Below, in pieces: positions 17,360 through 31,200 of a stretch of DNA of 39,642 nt. The position numbers were made by a program, and so were the translations under genes. The notes beneath the pieces were generated by a model, which did no database searches, was not told the DNA's origin, and saw only the letters and a list, made by a program, of their open reading frames with translations. This DNA comes from an uncultured Bacteroidaceae bacterium (GTDB lineage Bacteria; Bacteroidota; Bacteroidia; Bacteroidales; Bacteroidaceae): assembly GCA_905236065.1 (NCBI GenBank), contig CAJONZ010000088.1, positions 1 through 39,642 of the forward strand, given 5' to 3'. Positions within the stretch are counted from its first letter, which is position 1; each line of letters starts with the position of its first letter.

Positions 17360-19177
17360 TTACCACTGGTCGGTTTGCCGCGAAGGGTCGAAGACCACGG
17401 TAATGCTTTCGGGACCAACCAGTTTGTCATCGCCCGGCGAGAGTTCATCTACGTAGGCGTAGCAGTAGATGAAGCCACTCTCCCAACGGATGGCCATGTT
17501 GAGCAGGTTGATGGTCACCTTGCCCGAAGCGGTGGTGCCGGGGGTCACGGTGTAGGCACTGCCGTCCCATGTGTAGGTGCCTAAGGTGCCACGGGCTGTG
17601 ATGGTGATGTTGGGCACGTTGTTGTCGTTCAGCACCTGCGGCACGGCCAGGATGATGTTGCCGGGGGCGTAGTTGTAGTGCTTGCCTGTGTTTGCGGGCT
17701 TGCCAGAGCGGTCGAGCAGTTCTTTGCCGGCATGGCCGTCTCCGTTGTCAATGTCGTAGCCTAAGCAGTTTTCCCCTTTCCCGCTCCAGTCGATGCCGTC
17801 GATGTTGTCAACGGAGGTGGTGCCAGTGGCTGCCGGTGTGCCTTCAAAGTAGTCGTACATGTAGGTGTCGTTCAGCATCACACGCTTTTTGTTCTCGTCG
17901 AAACGGAACCAATAAGGGTTCTGGATGTAGTGGTTGACGGTGGTGCTGCTCAGGCTTCCTTGGTTGACGTAGGGGAAGGTGGTCTTCCCGGTGCCGGCAT
18001 CATAGGTGGGCGTGAAGAGGGCACTGGTGTAGATGTTGTTGAACGACATGGTGAGCTTGCCCTCGGCGGTTTTGTTGCCGTTCTGGTCTTCGTTGGCCGT
18101 GCGAACCCAGCGTTGCGTCTTGACTTCCGTCACGACGCCCTTGGCGGTCAGCCAGGGGGTGTCGTCGGGGAGGGAGTCGCCGACGGCCAGTGTCTTCGTG
18201 TTTCCGTATCGATCTACGTATTTGTCATAGACATCAGTATAATCGGTGGTCGTCGTGCCGTCGGAGAGGGTGACGGTGTTCGCAGTGACGGCGGTCACCT
18301 TGAGGGTTCCGTTGGCAGATTTGGCATAGACCATCTTGTCGGCCCCTGTCATCCAGGCATAGAGGCGTACCTGTGCCAGCATGTGGTGGAAGCGGTGGGG
18401 TACGCGGCTGGGGATGCCCTTGTCGAGCAGTGGGTACTGGTCTTTGGAACCGTCGGCCTGTAGGTCGCTTATCATGAAGTCGCTGTGCTCACCGGCATCC
18501 TTGTCCATGGTGTAGGCAATCTTTCCCATGCCCAGGCTTTCCCCCACACCGCTGGAGGTGGGGACGATGGAGATGCCGTACTGGCCGACGCTCCCGCTGC
18601 CAACCGTCTCGTTGTAGGGATAGTAGGCCCAGAACGTGACACGGTCGTACTGGCTACCGGTTTTCAGGTTGGGCCAGAAACGGATGGGGGCGTAAGTGAG
18701 GGTACCGTCGTTGTTGATGTCGGCCTTCTGGTTGTACAGGAAGTTGGCGGTGTAGTAATCGTTCAGGACTTTGAGGCGCTCGGCCTTCTCGTTCTCTGTG
18801 AGTGCGTCAATCTCCCCCGCGCTCATGTTGGCTTGTGTCGTCAGGCTGGCCCATGTGTGTTGCTCGGTGTAGCAACCGAAGATGCCGACGGAATAGGTGT
18901 CGGTCTTGGGCACGACCGTGCCCTCGCTGTTCATGACGTAGTAGGTGCGGTCGGCGGTGGCAGGCAGTGCAGTCTCCAGTCGGTTGACGAGCGAGGCGTT
19001 GGCGCGTGTGTCTGTAGCCAGCTGGCTGCTCACCACCGTGGCGGAGAAGGCAATGCCTTCCTGCTGCTCCTCGGACTGCGTCGTCCCGGAGGGGATGGTT
19101 TCTGTCCCATCGTCGTTCCAGTCGGAACAGGCGGTGAGGAAGAGGAGGAACGTGAGAAGTGAAAAATGAAGCTTCAT
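17360..19177 (-). CDS. Fimbrillin family (Mfa-like) lipoprotein
   Basis: 605-residue predicted lipoprotein. Lipobox FLTAC (Cys17), acidic linker, then ATDTRAN with Arg58 as the candidate maturation site. Family signatures: ANFLYNQKA, YAPIRFWPN, VTFWAYYPYN and PHRFHHMLAQVRLYAW. The usual DLLWG motif is replaced by SDFMISD. An NNDGT turn and several insertions make it longer than the stand-alone pilins. It is the second gene of the minus-strand operon, starting 26 bases after the stop of the 5813-residue gene, so co-transcription is likely. It may anchor or display the giant protein or form part of a pilus; that is inference from gene order. Confidence 0.87.
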   Translation of the reverse strand: MKLHFSLLTFLLFLTACSDWNDDGTETIPSGTTQSEEQQEGIAFSATVVSSQLATDTRANASLVNRLETALPATADRTYYVMNSEGTVVPKTDTYSVGIFGCYTEQHTWASLTTQANMSAGEIDALTENEKAERLKVLNDYYTANFLYNQKADINNDGTLTYAPIRFWPNLKTGSQYDRVTFWAYYPYNETVGSGSVGQYGISIVPTSSGVGESLGMGKIAYTMDKDAGEHSDFMISDLQADGSKDQYPLLDKGIPSRVPHRFHHMLAQVRLYAWMTGADKMVYAKSANGTLKVTAVTANTVTLSDGTTTTDYTDVYDKYVDRYGNTKTLAVGDSLPDDTPWLTAKGVVTEVKTQRWVRTANEDQNGNKTAEGKLTMSFNNIYTSALFTPTYDAGTGKTTFPYVNQGSLSSTTVNHYIQNPYWFRFDENKKRVMLNDTYMYDYFEGTPAATGTTSVDNIDGIDWSGKGENCLGYDIDNGDGHAGKELLDRSGKPANTGKHYNYAPGNIILAVPQVLNDNNVPNITITARGTLGTYTWDGSAYTVTPGTTASGKVTINLLNMAIRWESGFIYCYAYVDELSPGDDKLVGPESITVVFDPSRQTDQW

Positions 19178-19203
19178 AGTTTGTATAGGGGAAAGTTCTC
19201 CCG

Positions 19204-22200
19204 TTACTTTATTACAACTTTCAGGTGGCCGAAGATATAAACACCCTTGGGCAGGCCCGGATGGTTGTGACGCAGGGTCGCAGGCGTTTCGTTGCGAGCC
19301 ACGCGACGGCCTTGGAGGTCATAGACATCGCAGGGCCAAGGGGTATCCGTGTCCTCGGAGAACGCTGCGTTCTCGAAGGGCTCTACGTCCTCCTCGGATT
19401 CCGTGTCGTCGGTTTCTTCCGTGTCACCGGCGAAGCGAACCTTGATGTAGCGGATGCTTGCATGGTCTTTGACTTCGGGCTCATAGACGTAATAGACCTT
19501 GTTGTGATAGACGTAGGTGTTGTGGCGCTGTGCCTTGGTGGCGTTGCGAGCGTCTGACCAGTGGGCGTTCTCCCTCTGTCCCTTTGTGGCTACATCTGCG
19601 GCAGTGAAGTTGGCGGAAGCGGTGATGGTGGTGTATTCCATGTGTCCGCGCCACCAGTTCTCGTTCGTGTAGAAGCCTGGCTTCTCCACGGCTGGGTCGT
19701 AGGCGTAGAAGTCGAGCGAGCCATGAGCACCCACAGTGTTGCTCCACGGAATGCTGTCGTTGTTGACATTTCCCTTGCCTGTGAACGGACGACCGAAGAC
19801 CATGACGGCGTGGGTGGACATGTTGACTTCGCCCGTGCCGTCGGGGTAGTCGGGTTGGCCACTGCCCGTATCAGAGCCGATGTTCTGATCCAGGTATTTA
19901 CCCTTCAGCTTAATCTTTGACGCATCGTCGAGCACCGTTGGCGCACCGTTGGGCAGGTAGAGGTCAACGTGGGGCTTGATGGCCGTCGTGTTGTCGCTGC
20001 GCTTGGTGATGGTGGTTCCGTCCTCAGCGGTGATGCTGGTCTTCGGACTGGCGGTACGGATGACGACGGGCCAGCCTGCGGGGATGAACTGTGGGTTACC
20101 CATGCCGTTGAGTTGGCTGACAGAGTTGAGCACCACTTCGAGCGGTCCGGGCTTTGCCACAGTGCAGGTGAAGGCGGCATCGACGGTGGAGTTCAGTCGG
20201 CTGTCGAACGGTACATAGTATGAGCTGTAGTAGTTATAGATGTTGGCACCGTTGTCGTCCTGACCCTTCACCTCGCCCTTCTGTACCTCCAGGCGGAGTG
20301 GCATACTGTTGTTGTAGGGCCAGTCGCCGGGGATGCCGACGGGTTTCAGAAGCCACTTGGTGTCTTGGATGCCGTAGCTCTTTCCATCGTCAGACCATTG
20401 GTGTCCCTCGTAGTAGTCGCCCGTCTCCTCCAACTCATTGTCAGTGTGGACGGTGATGCGGTAGCGGTGGGCGGCATCGATGCTGAGGTAGTTGGTCTGG
20501 ATGTTCTTCGTCACGTTGTGGTCGGCATCGGTGTCCCAGTTTCCAGGGATGACATCGAGTGTGCGGAAGGTGAAGGCCGTACCGCCGATGTCGTCCATGC
20601 GGAATGGGGTGGCACTGCCGACGGCGGTCACCATCTTGGTGGTGCCAGCATCGCCAGAACCAGCCACGCCGTTGACGTAGAGACCCTGTGTGCCGAGGCG
20701 GTATTGGCTATAGCCTGCGGTGCCTGTGGGCTCAAAGTAGAAGATGCTGCTGGGGTCGTACTCGGCAGGCAAGATTTCAATGTTGCCTCGCATGGCGGGG
20801 TGCGGGGTGAGGCGGCGTGTCTTTGAGTCGCCTTCGCTCAGGCCTGCGACGTACTCGTTCAGCTGTCCGAATGTCTTGAAGGTACTATGTTGCTCGTCAG
20901 TCTCGATGAAGTGGAGATGACGGCTTCCTGCTTGCAGGGTGCTGCCATCGTAGCCGGCATAGTCCCTCTCGGACAGGAATCGGTAGCCGCTGATGAAGCG
21001 TGGTCCCGTGATTCCGCTGATGTCAGTGCCGTCCTTGTCGAGCTGACGGCGCGAGAGGGCTTCAATGCGGTAGTAGCCTTGTGCCATCGGCACGAGATTG
21101 TTGCTGACGAAGCGGAGTGGCAGGTCGGCATCGGCTGTGGGTCGGTCTTCTTCCGCAGGGAGTTCGGCTCCGCCTTTCTTCAGGAACTTACCGGCATAGA
21201 CCACTTCGCGGATGTGGTCGAGCACCTCGAAGTCGGTGGTCGTTGGGTCTGCCTTGTAGGCGTTCAGCTTGCTGTAGTACTCTCGGTTGACGTGGTTGTC
21301 TGCCACATTGGGCTTGAGTCCGCCCACGTAGCCGGCACGGTCAAAATAGGGGAGCAACTGCTCGGGAGTGGCGACGAGACGCCAGTTGGCATCTTGCCAG
21401 CCATTGCCATTGCGCACGGTTGCTGCGTTGGCATTGTATTGGAGCTGTGCCTTGTGCTCTGCCGTCTTGTGTACCATGTAGTGACTGCCGAAGGCATCGC
21501 CCGTGGTGTTGATGTAGGCACTGGTTGGGTGCATGAGGAAGGCATTGCTGTAGAGGGTGTTGCCCCTGAACATCTCATAGACAGCATTGGTGGCGCCGGC
21601 AGTGTTCTTCTCTTCGTCGGTGGCACCCACGTCGCCCTCACCATATTTGTATTGTACAATCTTCCGCTGCTGATAGTTCTTCTTCTTCGTGTAGGTGGCG
21701 TTGTCGGATTCGGGGGTCGTCGTGGTTCCCTCCGTGGGCAGTGCCGCCGTGGTGGTGACGACTACGTTGTCCCAGCCGGAACCATTGAGAGTGGCGTAGC
21801 GGTTGTGGAGCGTGAAGCCATACGGGTCGCCGACGGGTGCCCACAGGTAGTTGTTGGTGTAGTGGGCCTCCTTGTCGGGTCGGGCACCCACGCCGTCCTT
21901 GTAGGAGAAGTTCATCAGACCGTCCGCATTCTCGTTGCAAGTCATCATCTGGTACCAGTTGGTGGTGTTGCGCCCCATCTCGGTGAAGCGGAACTGCTTG
22001 GGGTTGACCTCATAGACCACGTCGATGAGTACGATGCGGTTCTTGTGGGTGTTGTCCAGCTTGGTGATGATTTTTCCGTTGGCGGCTTCCACGGCATCTT
22101 TATCCTCGGCATAGCCTCCGCCTGTCTTTTCCTTCGTGACAGACTGCCATGTCACTTCCCAAACCTCCGTGAATCCTTCTCCCGGAGACACTTGGTCGGT

Positions 22201-25200
22201 GGTGTATTCGGTTTCGCCTGTGGAAAGGTTTTGCCAGATGTATTTTCCTTCGGAGTTCTTCGCCTGTACATCTGTCATCTCGGAGCGGAGCACGTCGCGC
22301 TGGTAGAGTTTGTAGTTACAGAACTGACGGCGCATGTACCAAGGAACATCCAGCATATTGCCAATGCCGACGCGGTTGACTTTCAGATTCTTGACTGGAT
22401 AGCTGACGAGGTCGCGCAGGGAGGCTTTCTTCATGAGAGCCTTGATGGCTGCCCGGTCGTCATCGTTGGTGATTGTGGTAAGGTCGGCTTTCCCGTCGCC
22501 GTCGATGTGCCCGTCCTTGAAGTCCCAGGCAATATAATTCTGATAGTCGTCGTAGTTGTAATCCTCGTCCGCCTTAAACTGTAGGTATTCGTCATAGTCG
22601 CCCGTACCATTCAGGTCGGTGTCGCCATGATAGTGCAGGTACTCGGCCATGTGACGACGGATGAGCTTCTTGTTGAGCGCCTGAGCCACGGTCGTTGCTC
22701 CGAGCTGCTCGTCGGTGTTGGTGTAGTCGCTGCTGTGCTGGTGGGCGATGACAAGGTGGTAGATAACCTGTTGTGCGTAGGCCATGAGGTCCTTCAGGTA
22801 GAACGGCTTCACGTTGTTGACGTTGTAGAAGTTTCCTGTCGGGTCGGAGGTGTGGGGGTCGCCGGCCTGATAGATGAACTGCTCGTTGTCCTTCAGCGTG
22901 TTTCCGCCCTTCAGACGTTCAAAGGTGATATACTTCAGGATGTTTCCGTCCTCGTCGATGATTGCCAAGTAGGGGGTGCCGTCTTTGGCTACGGCCAAAG
23001 CCCAGCTGCTGGCCTCGGTGTTGGAGAAGTTGATATTCGCCTCTTCGTCACTGAAGAGCGAGAGGTTTTCGTCCTGCAAGTATTTCTCGTAGTTCTTCAA
23101 CTGGAAGTCGTAGGGATCACCGATGAAGGCCCACTTCTGATAGTTGTCTTCCGTCTGATTCGGGTCGTTTCCGTATGCCTGTTCGCCGTCGTCATGGCTG
23201 TTGAGCCATCCGTAGGTGGTATAGACCTGGCTGCCACCGCCGCTTTCCACAGCTTTGCCCACCCAGTCCTTGATGACGTCCTGCACTTTTCCTTCGGCAT
23301 CGTAGAGGTAGCCCACGATGTCAAGTTCGTATTTATAGACCGTGATTTTTCCGCCCTGGATGCTCTGGTCCCACTTGAAGTAGGCGTTGGTCCAGGTCAT
23401 CTGGTCTTCCTTGGCCTCGTCCTCCGTGGTGAAGAAGGGCTCCATGTCGCTGTCAACGGTATAGACGTAGGTAATGATGGGGTAGCCGTTGTTGGGCTTG
23501 TTGGCCTCCGCCTCATTGCCGATAGTATAGTCCTTGTATCCTCCAAAGGTGGTGATGGAGGGGAGCGTGGTGGGAAGCAGGTTGGTCACTTGCGTACCTG
23601 TTCCCGTGGCTGGGTCGTAGTTGATGTAGCAGGTGTAGGAGCATCCGTAACGCTTGAGGGTAGTCGGCATGTTGACGACGGCATCGCCGTATCTTACCTC
23701 AGCCTTGTCCTTGTAGGCTTTCAGGTTGCCGTATTGGTCATAGACGCGAATGTTGGCATCGAAGCAATTGTTTTGTCCGGCATCCTCGTCCTCGATGACC
23801 GCCGTGCAAATCTTGGTCTTTTGGATGGAGTCGGTCGGCGTGGAGAGACTGAATGGGATGGTGATGTACTGTGATTTGCTCGGATCCTTGCTGTCAGGAT
23901 ATGCGTAGTGCGTCAGCTGCCAATAGTGGTTGGTCTCGTTGGCCGTCTGGTTGTTGATGGGGTCATTCGTGGTCTCCTTCAGGGATGCGGTGCGGATGAA
24001 GGCATCGTCTTCGCCACCCGTCTTGGCATAGATGAACGACCACTGCGTGAGCTGAGAGGTGGTCGTCTCATGGGCGTACTCGGAACTTTCGGGAGTAAGG
24101 TTTATCTCTGAAAGTCCTTTCAACTGGGTGTACCAAACGGTGTCACTGGTGCTGGCCAATATGCGCGTGTAATTCACACCATTCTTGTTGAAGGTGGTTG
24201 TGAGGTCGCTGGCCGGGTGACCGTCGCCGTCTTTTGTGGCTACCAACAGCGGATAGGTGGTGCTGTATGTCTTGTCGTCATACTGTCGGCGGTTGATGGC
24301 AATGAAGTTGTAGGGGTCGCCGATGAAGGCCCAGTGGAGTCCCTTCAAGCCCGTCGTCCAACCATTGTATCCATTGTCTTTAGGGGTGAAGGCACTGGTG
24401 TAGTCCACTCCCTTGTCGCTTGTCTTGTCGTAGAAGACCCAGGTGCTGCCATTGACAGACAGGTCGAGCCAGGTGGCGTCGGCGTTGAGGTTGTAGTTTG
24501 GATCGTTGAGGCTTGTCAGGACGCTCGGACTGGTGAACAGGTGTACGGGGGTTCCGCCCTCTTTCGGTGTGTTCAGGTCATCCAACTCGTAGAGCACGTC
24601 GATTTTGAATTCTGCCTTCGTCTGGCTTCCATCCTTGAATACGTCGGTGTAGGGGCCACCGTCGATGCCGAGGGGATGTTCGGTACATGCTTGCAGTTTG
24701 TAAGCCTTTTCCTCGGTGAGGGTGAAGGTGCTGAACTGGTCGGTGGATGTTTTATCGTCAGGCTTTATAACCGTGTTCTCCGTTTTTGAGGTCGTATATC
24801 GTATATTGTCGTTATATTTTACATACTTACGCTTCAGGTGTCTTGGCACGTCGTTGAGTGGCTCGCCCACACCAAAGTATTCTGAGAGTTCGTCGGTGGT
24901 CTGCTTGTTTATGGCCTTGAACGTGTGGTCACCGTCGTCCTTGTAGGCACTGACATAGACCTTGGCCGGCTCAACGAGACGGATGACGGCGTTGTCGCCG
25001 TTGGCACGGTGATACTCCGGGTAGTCGCCAGTCAACTGCTTCTCGTTGTCGGGGAAGTATTGCAGGTTGATGGGGAAGGGCTGGTCGGTCTTTGCCTCAT
25101 CCGTTGCATAGTACTTCTTCTTCGTTCCGTCGTGTACCAGATAGTAATACACGTCCCGATAGCCCATGAGTTCGTTGTTGGCCTTGAAGCGCAGGGCAAA

Positions 25201-28200
25201 GGTGCCCTCCTCTGTGGAGGCGGCGGGAACCATTTCCCAATAGAAGTCGCCGTAGTAATATTCTCCGTATTCAGGATTCTGAACGGGTTCTGTATTGAGA
25301 CCTCGCTCATCCAGATAGAAGTCAACCATCTGACGGGTGTCCTTCACAGTGTAGTCTGGGAGACGCAGGTGGACGCAGTCGATGACGAAGCGGAAGTTAC
25401 TCTCCGTCTCGTCGAATCGGGCCAGGTTGGCGTTCTTGGTGTTGATGGCCGCCTTGGTTGCACCCGTCTCGTCTTTGAGGTCTTCCGTGTTGAAGAATTC
25501 CGGCTTTGCCATGAAGACTTGTAGTTTGTAGGGGTCGCCCACGAAGTACCACTTCAGGTCTTCGGGCACGGACTCCATGCGGTTTGAAGTCGTCTTGAAG
25601 TTACAGAAGTTGTATCTCTGCGTATCGTCGTCCACGAAGTTGGAACCGTCCCATTTCAGTTTTTCGGTCTTGTTTCCCATCTCACTCCGATAAATCTCGA
25701 ACGTCGTGTAGGGGGCGTAGTAGGCATGGTGCCCCTTGTCATAGCCCTTTTCGTCCTTGTTCATGGTGAAGTCCATGAAGTAGAGGTGGTCATTGTTTTT
25801 GAGCATGTCTGTCACCTCAGCCTTGGTCGGTTCCGTCTTCAGGAAGAGGTCGCTGGTCACCTTATATTTAATATAGGCTCGCTGCGACGTGTTGGGCGAA
25901 GCCAAGTCAGAAGCCAACGCCGCCAATGCCGCTGCGTCGTTGTTTTTTTGCGCCAGCTTTGCGGCTTCTGCTTTTTCGACGGTTGTATAATAATTGTAGA
26001 GGGGCTGCTTGTTGTCGTCCAGCTTCATCTTTTGCTTCGTCTGCCCATTTTCGATGTATTCTTCCATTTGGACATCACCACGGAACGGGCCTTCCTGTAC
26101 TTCGTAGATTCCGTCACCTGCATTTTCAAAAGGCGTGGTCTTCACTTTGGTGCTCTCAACCATCTTGTAGTTGGAGTAGAACGTGTAGTCGCAGTAGGCA
26201 CGTTTCACTTCCAGAGCCAGTATGTCCTCCGTAATCTTGTCGCCCTCGGCATAGCGGCGGTCTTCGGCGGCAAAGATGAGGCGGTGGAGACCTGTCTTCA
26301 TGTTTGCCAGCTTGGTAGGCTTATCACCCTCTGCGGCAGCGAGATAGTCGTTCACTTCGTCGTCGCGGCGGATGACCAACTCAATGTCCTGATAGTTGAC
26401 AGGTATGTAAGGTAACAACTGGATGGCATTCGAGCGGTCTTCCAAGGACTTCGTCACGCCTTCCACGCCTTTGGTGGTCGTCTCCTCTGTGGTGTGAGTC
26501 ACCATCTGCCAGTAGAGTTCCTGGGTGACATCAATGGTGTAGGGGAGTCCAGTTGTGCCAAAACTCTCGACGCTTCGGGTGAATGCGGTTGATACCAGGC
26601 TCATGGTCTTCTCCGTTCCATATCCCGTACAGAGTCCCCAGCTGTCATGCTCGGTCGGTTCCTCTGTCGGGACGCTGACTGGGTAGGTTTTTGTTCCAGT
26701 CTTGTCGTCGGTGACTTCCGACATGACGGTGTAGCAGTTGTCGGCAGCCTCCAGCGTATAGATACCCACGCCCTTGGCACTGACACCCGTGGCCGACTCG
26801 AAGTTGAGCAACTTTGTGTTGTAGGGGTCGTCACCGACAAAGGCCCAGAGCCAGCGTCCTTCACGGAAGGCATCGTTTTCGCCCTTTTGGTACCACTCAG
26901 CCATTCGGGAGTAGGTGTAGTTGTTGTAGTTGTCCTCCCGTTCCTTGTGGAAGGCGAAGGTGTTGTCCATCCAGCAGACACTTCCGTCATTCTCACGGCG
27001 CAGGAAGTATTGGTTGCCCACGTAATGCTTGTGTCCCTCGCCGTCGATGGTGCGTGTGATGCCCTCGTCCGTGTCGAGCACCATGAAGAACCATTTCGTC
27101 TGCATGGTCGCTCCGTTCAGCTGTCCCTTCTCCTGATGGTAGGCTACGTCGGCGGCTACCTGCTCCGGGGTGCTGTATTGGAAGGGCAACGTGCTGTAAC
27201 TCTCCGATGCCGCAATTTCGGCGTTGGTCAGCGGTTTGTACTTAAAGTAGATGTGATAGGTGTCGCCATTATCAATTTCGGGATAGACATCGTCTTGGTC
27301 GCTATTGTCGTCGTGAACCTTCTCGGTCATCTCCTGGTTGCTGTAGAAGCGTCCGTCGCCCACATCCGAGTAGTCAACGAAGACGTTGCTCGTGTTTTCC
27401 TTTTCGTATCGCGTGAAGAGTCGTTGCAAATCTTCCTCCATCTTGACAGGCATCAGCCAGTTGCGTCTCAGTGTGGCCGTCCAGGTCACTTTGGGCTTGC
27501 CGTTCTCGTAGGCGTAGGGCTCCGTTCCCGTCTCGTTGAAGCGGATGCCGTGGAAGGTGTAGTAGCGCACGGTCGGTGCCTTGAAGAACTCATAGTCATG
27601 GCCGTCGGCGTTCTGGTAAGGGTTCTCAAGCGATTCGTCAATGTTACTGTGCCAGTGCAACCAGGTCTGGTCCCAACGGGGGTTGTGCAGGTAGAAGGGC
27701 AGCTTGTTGGTGGCCACGATTCGGATGGCGTTTCCTTTGGGTTTCAGAATCATGAAGGTCTGCACTGCATCGTCCGGGTCGTTGGAGAGGATGAGGCTCT
27801 GGTTCTCGCCTTCGGTGGCCTCGGCAGCCGCCAGCCAAAGGTCGTTGTTGAGGGCGGGCTGAATCTTGATGGCATACGGGTCGCTGCCCGTCATCTTCCA
27901 CATATAGGGCTTCGTACCCTGGAAGTCGAAGTTGCCGTCATGCTTGGGGTATCTCGTGAACTGGCTGTACTGAGCCGGGCGGTCGATGTGGCTGACTTTG
28001 TAAACACCATTTTTGTCTATGTAGGCATAGAACCAGTTATCCCCCCATGAGTACGAGACCATATTATACCATGTGCTGCCCGTCAGGTCCAACGGCGTAT
28101 AGGTTGGTGCCATTTCCGAGGTGAAGTAAGTGTCCTTCACGGTGAAGGGACAGGTCTCCACATTGTAATGATAACGCACATAGACGGTGTCGGAGGGCAG

Positions 28201-31200
28201 ACCGAGCAACAGGGTGGTGCGGTCTGCGTCGGCGAGGGAGTAAGTGTCTGTACTCTCGTTGTATGTGGCGTGCATATAGTAGCTGAAATCCTCCACGTTG
28301 AGCAGCGGACTACGTGCCCACGGCGGCAGGATGGCCGTAGGCCGTGTGGGTTCGCCCTTGGCGCGGGAGGCCGGCTCCTTGGCTATCAATGCCTGTTTTC
28401 CCTCGTTCGTGATGACAATGTATTTTACGTTGGTCGGGGCACCCTCGCCGAAAACAACCTGCGAACGTGTGCCGTCGTAGGTTCCGTCTGCACCGAATCC
28501 CAGTTCCTCCAAGAAGGCGATTTCGATAGTGCTTTCTGGCTTATGCGTACTCAGGAAGACGTATTTCTCGGGACTGTCTTTAAGGCCTGCTACGACTCTT
28601 CCTGCCACGGCCAAGGCCAATGAGTCTCCGTGGGCCAGCAGGGCAAAGTGGTAGGCCCATCGATCCGTAGGACGTGCCCGGTTGAAACCGCTGACGTTGT
28701 AGGGGTCGGGCACTTCCGTGGTGGCATTACCGATAAACTTACACTCCCAGTATTTTCTGTTAGGGTCGTCCATGCCGGGCGCTGTTTCAATCACCATCCG
28801 ACTGGGATTTGCATCCCAATCTACTTTCACGTGATTGTAATTAATGTCGATGGTGTGCCAGTCACCCTCGGAGAGCAACTTGTACTGGTCGCCCTCGGGG
28901 TTGAACGAGTAGCGTACATAGACGATGTTGTTCTTTCCTGTGACTTCGGCGGCGGCGAAGGTCGTTCCAATCAGTTTGGCTGATAGGTCGGTGCCTGCCG
29001 GGATTTCTGTGTAGGTCGTATCGTCACCCGCTTCTACTACCTTTGCCAGATCTTTGTAGAACCTGAAATCCTTGGCCAACGGGCTTTGGAAATGTGTGGG
29101 TATCGAGGGCGACACCTCGCCGAGCTTGCCTTTGTAGCGGAGCGACTCGTGTCCCTCGTTATCGACGATGATGTAGGTATAGGCCAAGGGGCGCAACAGG
29201 ATGGTGGTCTGCGCATTCTCGCCGTCGTTGGCTGGTGCCGCTGAGTGCTGGGCATCCAGCATCGTGAAGTTGGTCACCACGTGGCTGTGGTCGAAACGAG
29301 GCATCAGACGCATGTTTCCGTTGGCATCCTGTACGGCCATGAAGGTGGTGTTCGACATCTTGAGGGTCACGTTGTCGTGGCCTTTACCGTCCGTAATGGC
29401 TGAGGCATCCGTTAGGCTGACGGTCATCGCTCCGCTGTAGGTGGAGGCCATGCTGGCCGTCGCATCCAGTCCGGCACCCGTGGCGTTGGTCGTCAGGTAT
29501 TTCGTGGGATATTTCTTGCTCTGTATTCGCAGGTTGTAGGGGTCAAAGCCGTTCGTCCACGCAGGGGTGACCCCATTGAAGTAGTCAGCCTCGGTTTCGT
29601 CTTTCGTCTTTTCTTGGTAATACCCCTCGTAGTGGTAGCCCATTTCCCCGTCGATGTTGAAGTTGGGTGCGATGTACCAAAGCATTTCGTCCGTGATACT
29701 GTTTACATCGTTGTTGGCGATGGCCGTGGCAGGTGCTGTAGTCGTACTGAGGGTGTTGCCATCGGTGGTTTGGGCATAGTTTTGTCCTTGGCGCACCAAG
29801 AAATCACCTTTCTTCACGGCTCCTTCCGTGGCTGCTCCCGTGTAAGATGCTGCATACTCTTCCTTCACTTCGTAGGTGACGTACTGGTCCATGACGTTCC
29901 CTTTGGTATCAAGAATGTTGTCTGCTCGCAAGCTTTCCGTGTAAGGGGGCAATTGGGTCAACGAGGTGGAGGTGTATTCCTTACCGCCCACAGTGATGTG
30001 CTCGGATACTTTGTATTTGTGGTAACCGTCCATCTTCTTCCCTGTGTGCCAGAAGTGGTATGCCTTCACCATCGGACTGTCGTAGGGACGGATGGCGGCA
30101 TACTTGGCATCCTTCTCGGCTTGTGGGACAGTGTATTTACTGGGAATAGGTTTTCGCATAATCTCCCATCCGTGTTGGTCGAGCAGAATTAGGACGGGGT
30201 CGATGGTCATTTCCTCTATTTCAAACGTCTCACCCATCGTGATGGTTTGGAACCAGTGGTCTTCGTACTTGTACGTCTTGCCTTTCGAATCCCATGGGTC
30301 ACAGTGTGCCCACGCCTTGTAGCGATGCCAGCCTAAGGCGGCAAGCTTTGCATTGTCGGCGGCGGGTTCCTTTACACCAGCCTCCCCTTTTACGGTGGGG
30401 TTGTTCTTCCAATATTGCTCAAAGGAGGTGACGGTACGCCGCTCATTGCTCTCCCCTGGGTCGTTCGTGTCTCCGTCTTCGTTCAGGTCGAGTGCCACGT
30501 CGTCAACCGTCATCAGTCTGCATTGGCTGAGCGAAGTGCCCAGCACCATGTATTCGGTGGGTACAGCCGTGGCATCGCCGACTCCTGCGGGAGCACTGGT
30601 AACGCAGGTGTGCTTGGTGATGGCGCCCGTGACAATATGGCCATAGCCTTTGGGTTGGTAGGTGCGGAAATAGACACGCAATTTTTTGATAGTATCACCG
30701 ACCACCGTTCCGTTGTCGTATTGCAGGTTGTAAAATGTAGAACTGGCACTGCATATCTTGACGTGGTAGGGGTCGTTGTGCTCGCTCTCGAAGTACCACG
30801 TCCATCGGTTACGTGTGCTGGCGGCAGCTCCCATTTGGGTGTTGAGTTGATTCTCACCATACACATAGAAGTTGGCATCGCCGTTTGAGTAGGGGTAGAT
30901 GGCCTTGGTGGAGGTTGACTCCACATTGTCGTGACCATCCTCCTGACGGAAAGACGCTCCACCATGATACTTCAGACGGTAGAACGTTCTGTCGCTATCC
31001 TTGGTTTGTGTGGACGTGTACATCTTGACGGCATCACTCACGTCGTAGGTGACATATATCTGATAGACATCCGCTTCGGTGGTGGCCTCTGCGATGGTTT
31101 TTAGGGTATCGACAACATCCTTCAAAACGTATGTAGCGGAAGAACCGGAACCCGTGACATTGAAACTATTTTTGTCGTAGTAATAGTACTTCGAGACAAA

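Noticed and set aside
20887-28050. Long plus-strand open frames (415-565 codons) opposite the giant gene
   Set aside because: They have Val/Gly/His/Arg-rich composition without domains and arise because the minus-strand gene's codon use rarely gives stops in the opposite frame. The minus frame has a signal peptide, a promoter, modular repeats and a C-terminal motif.
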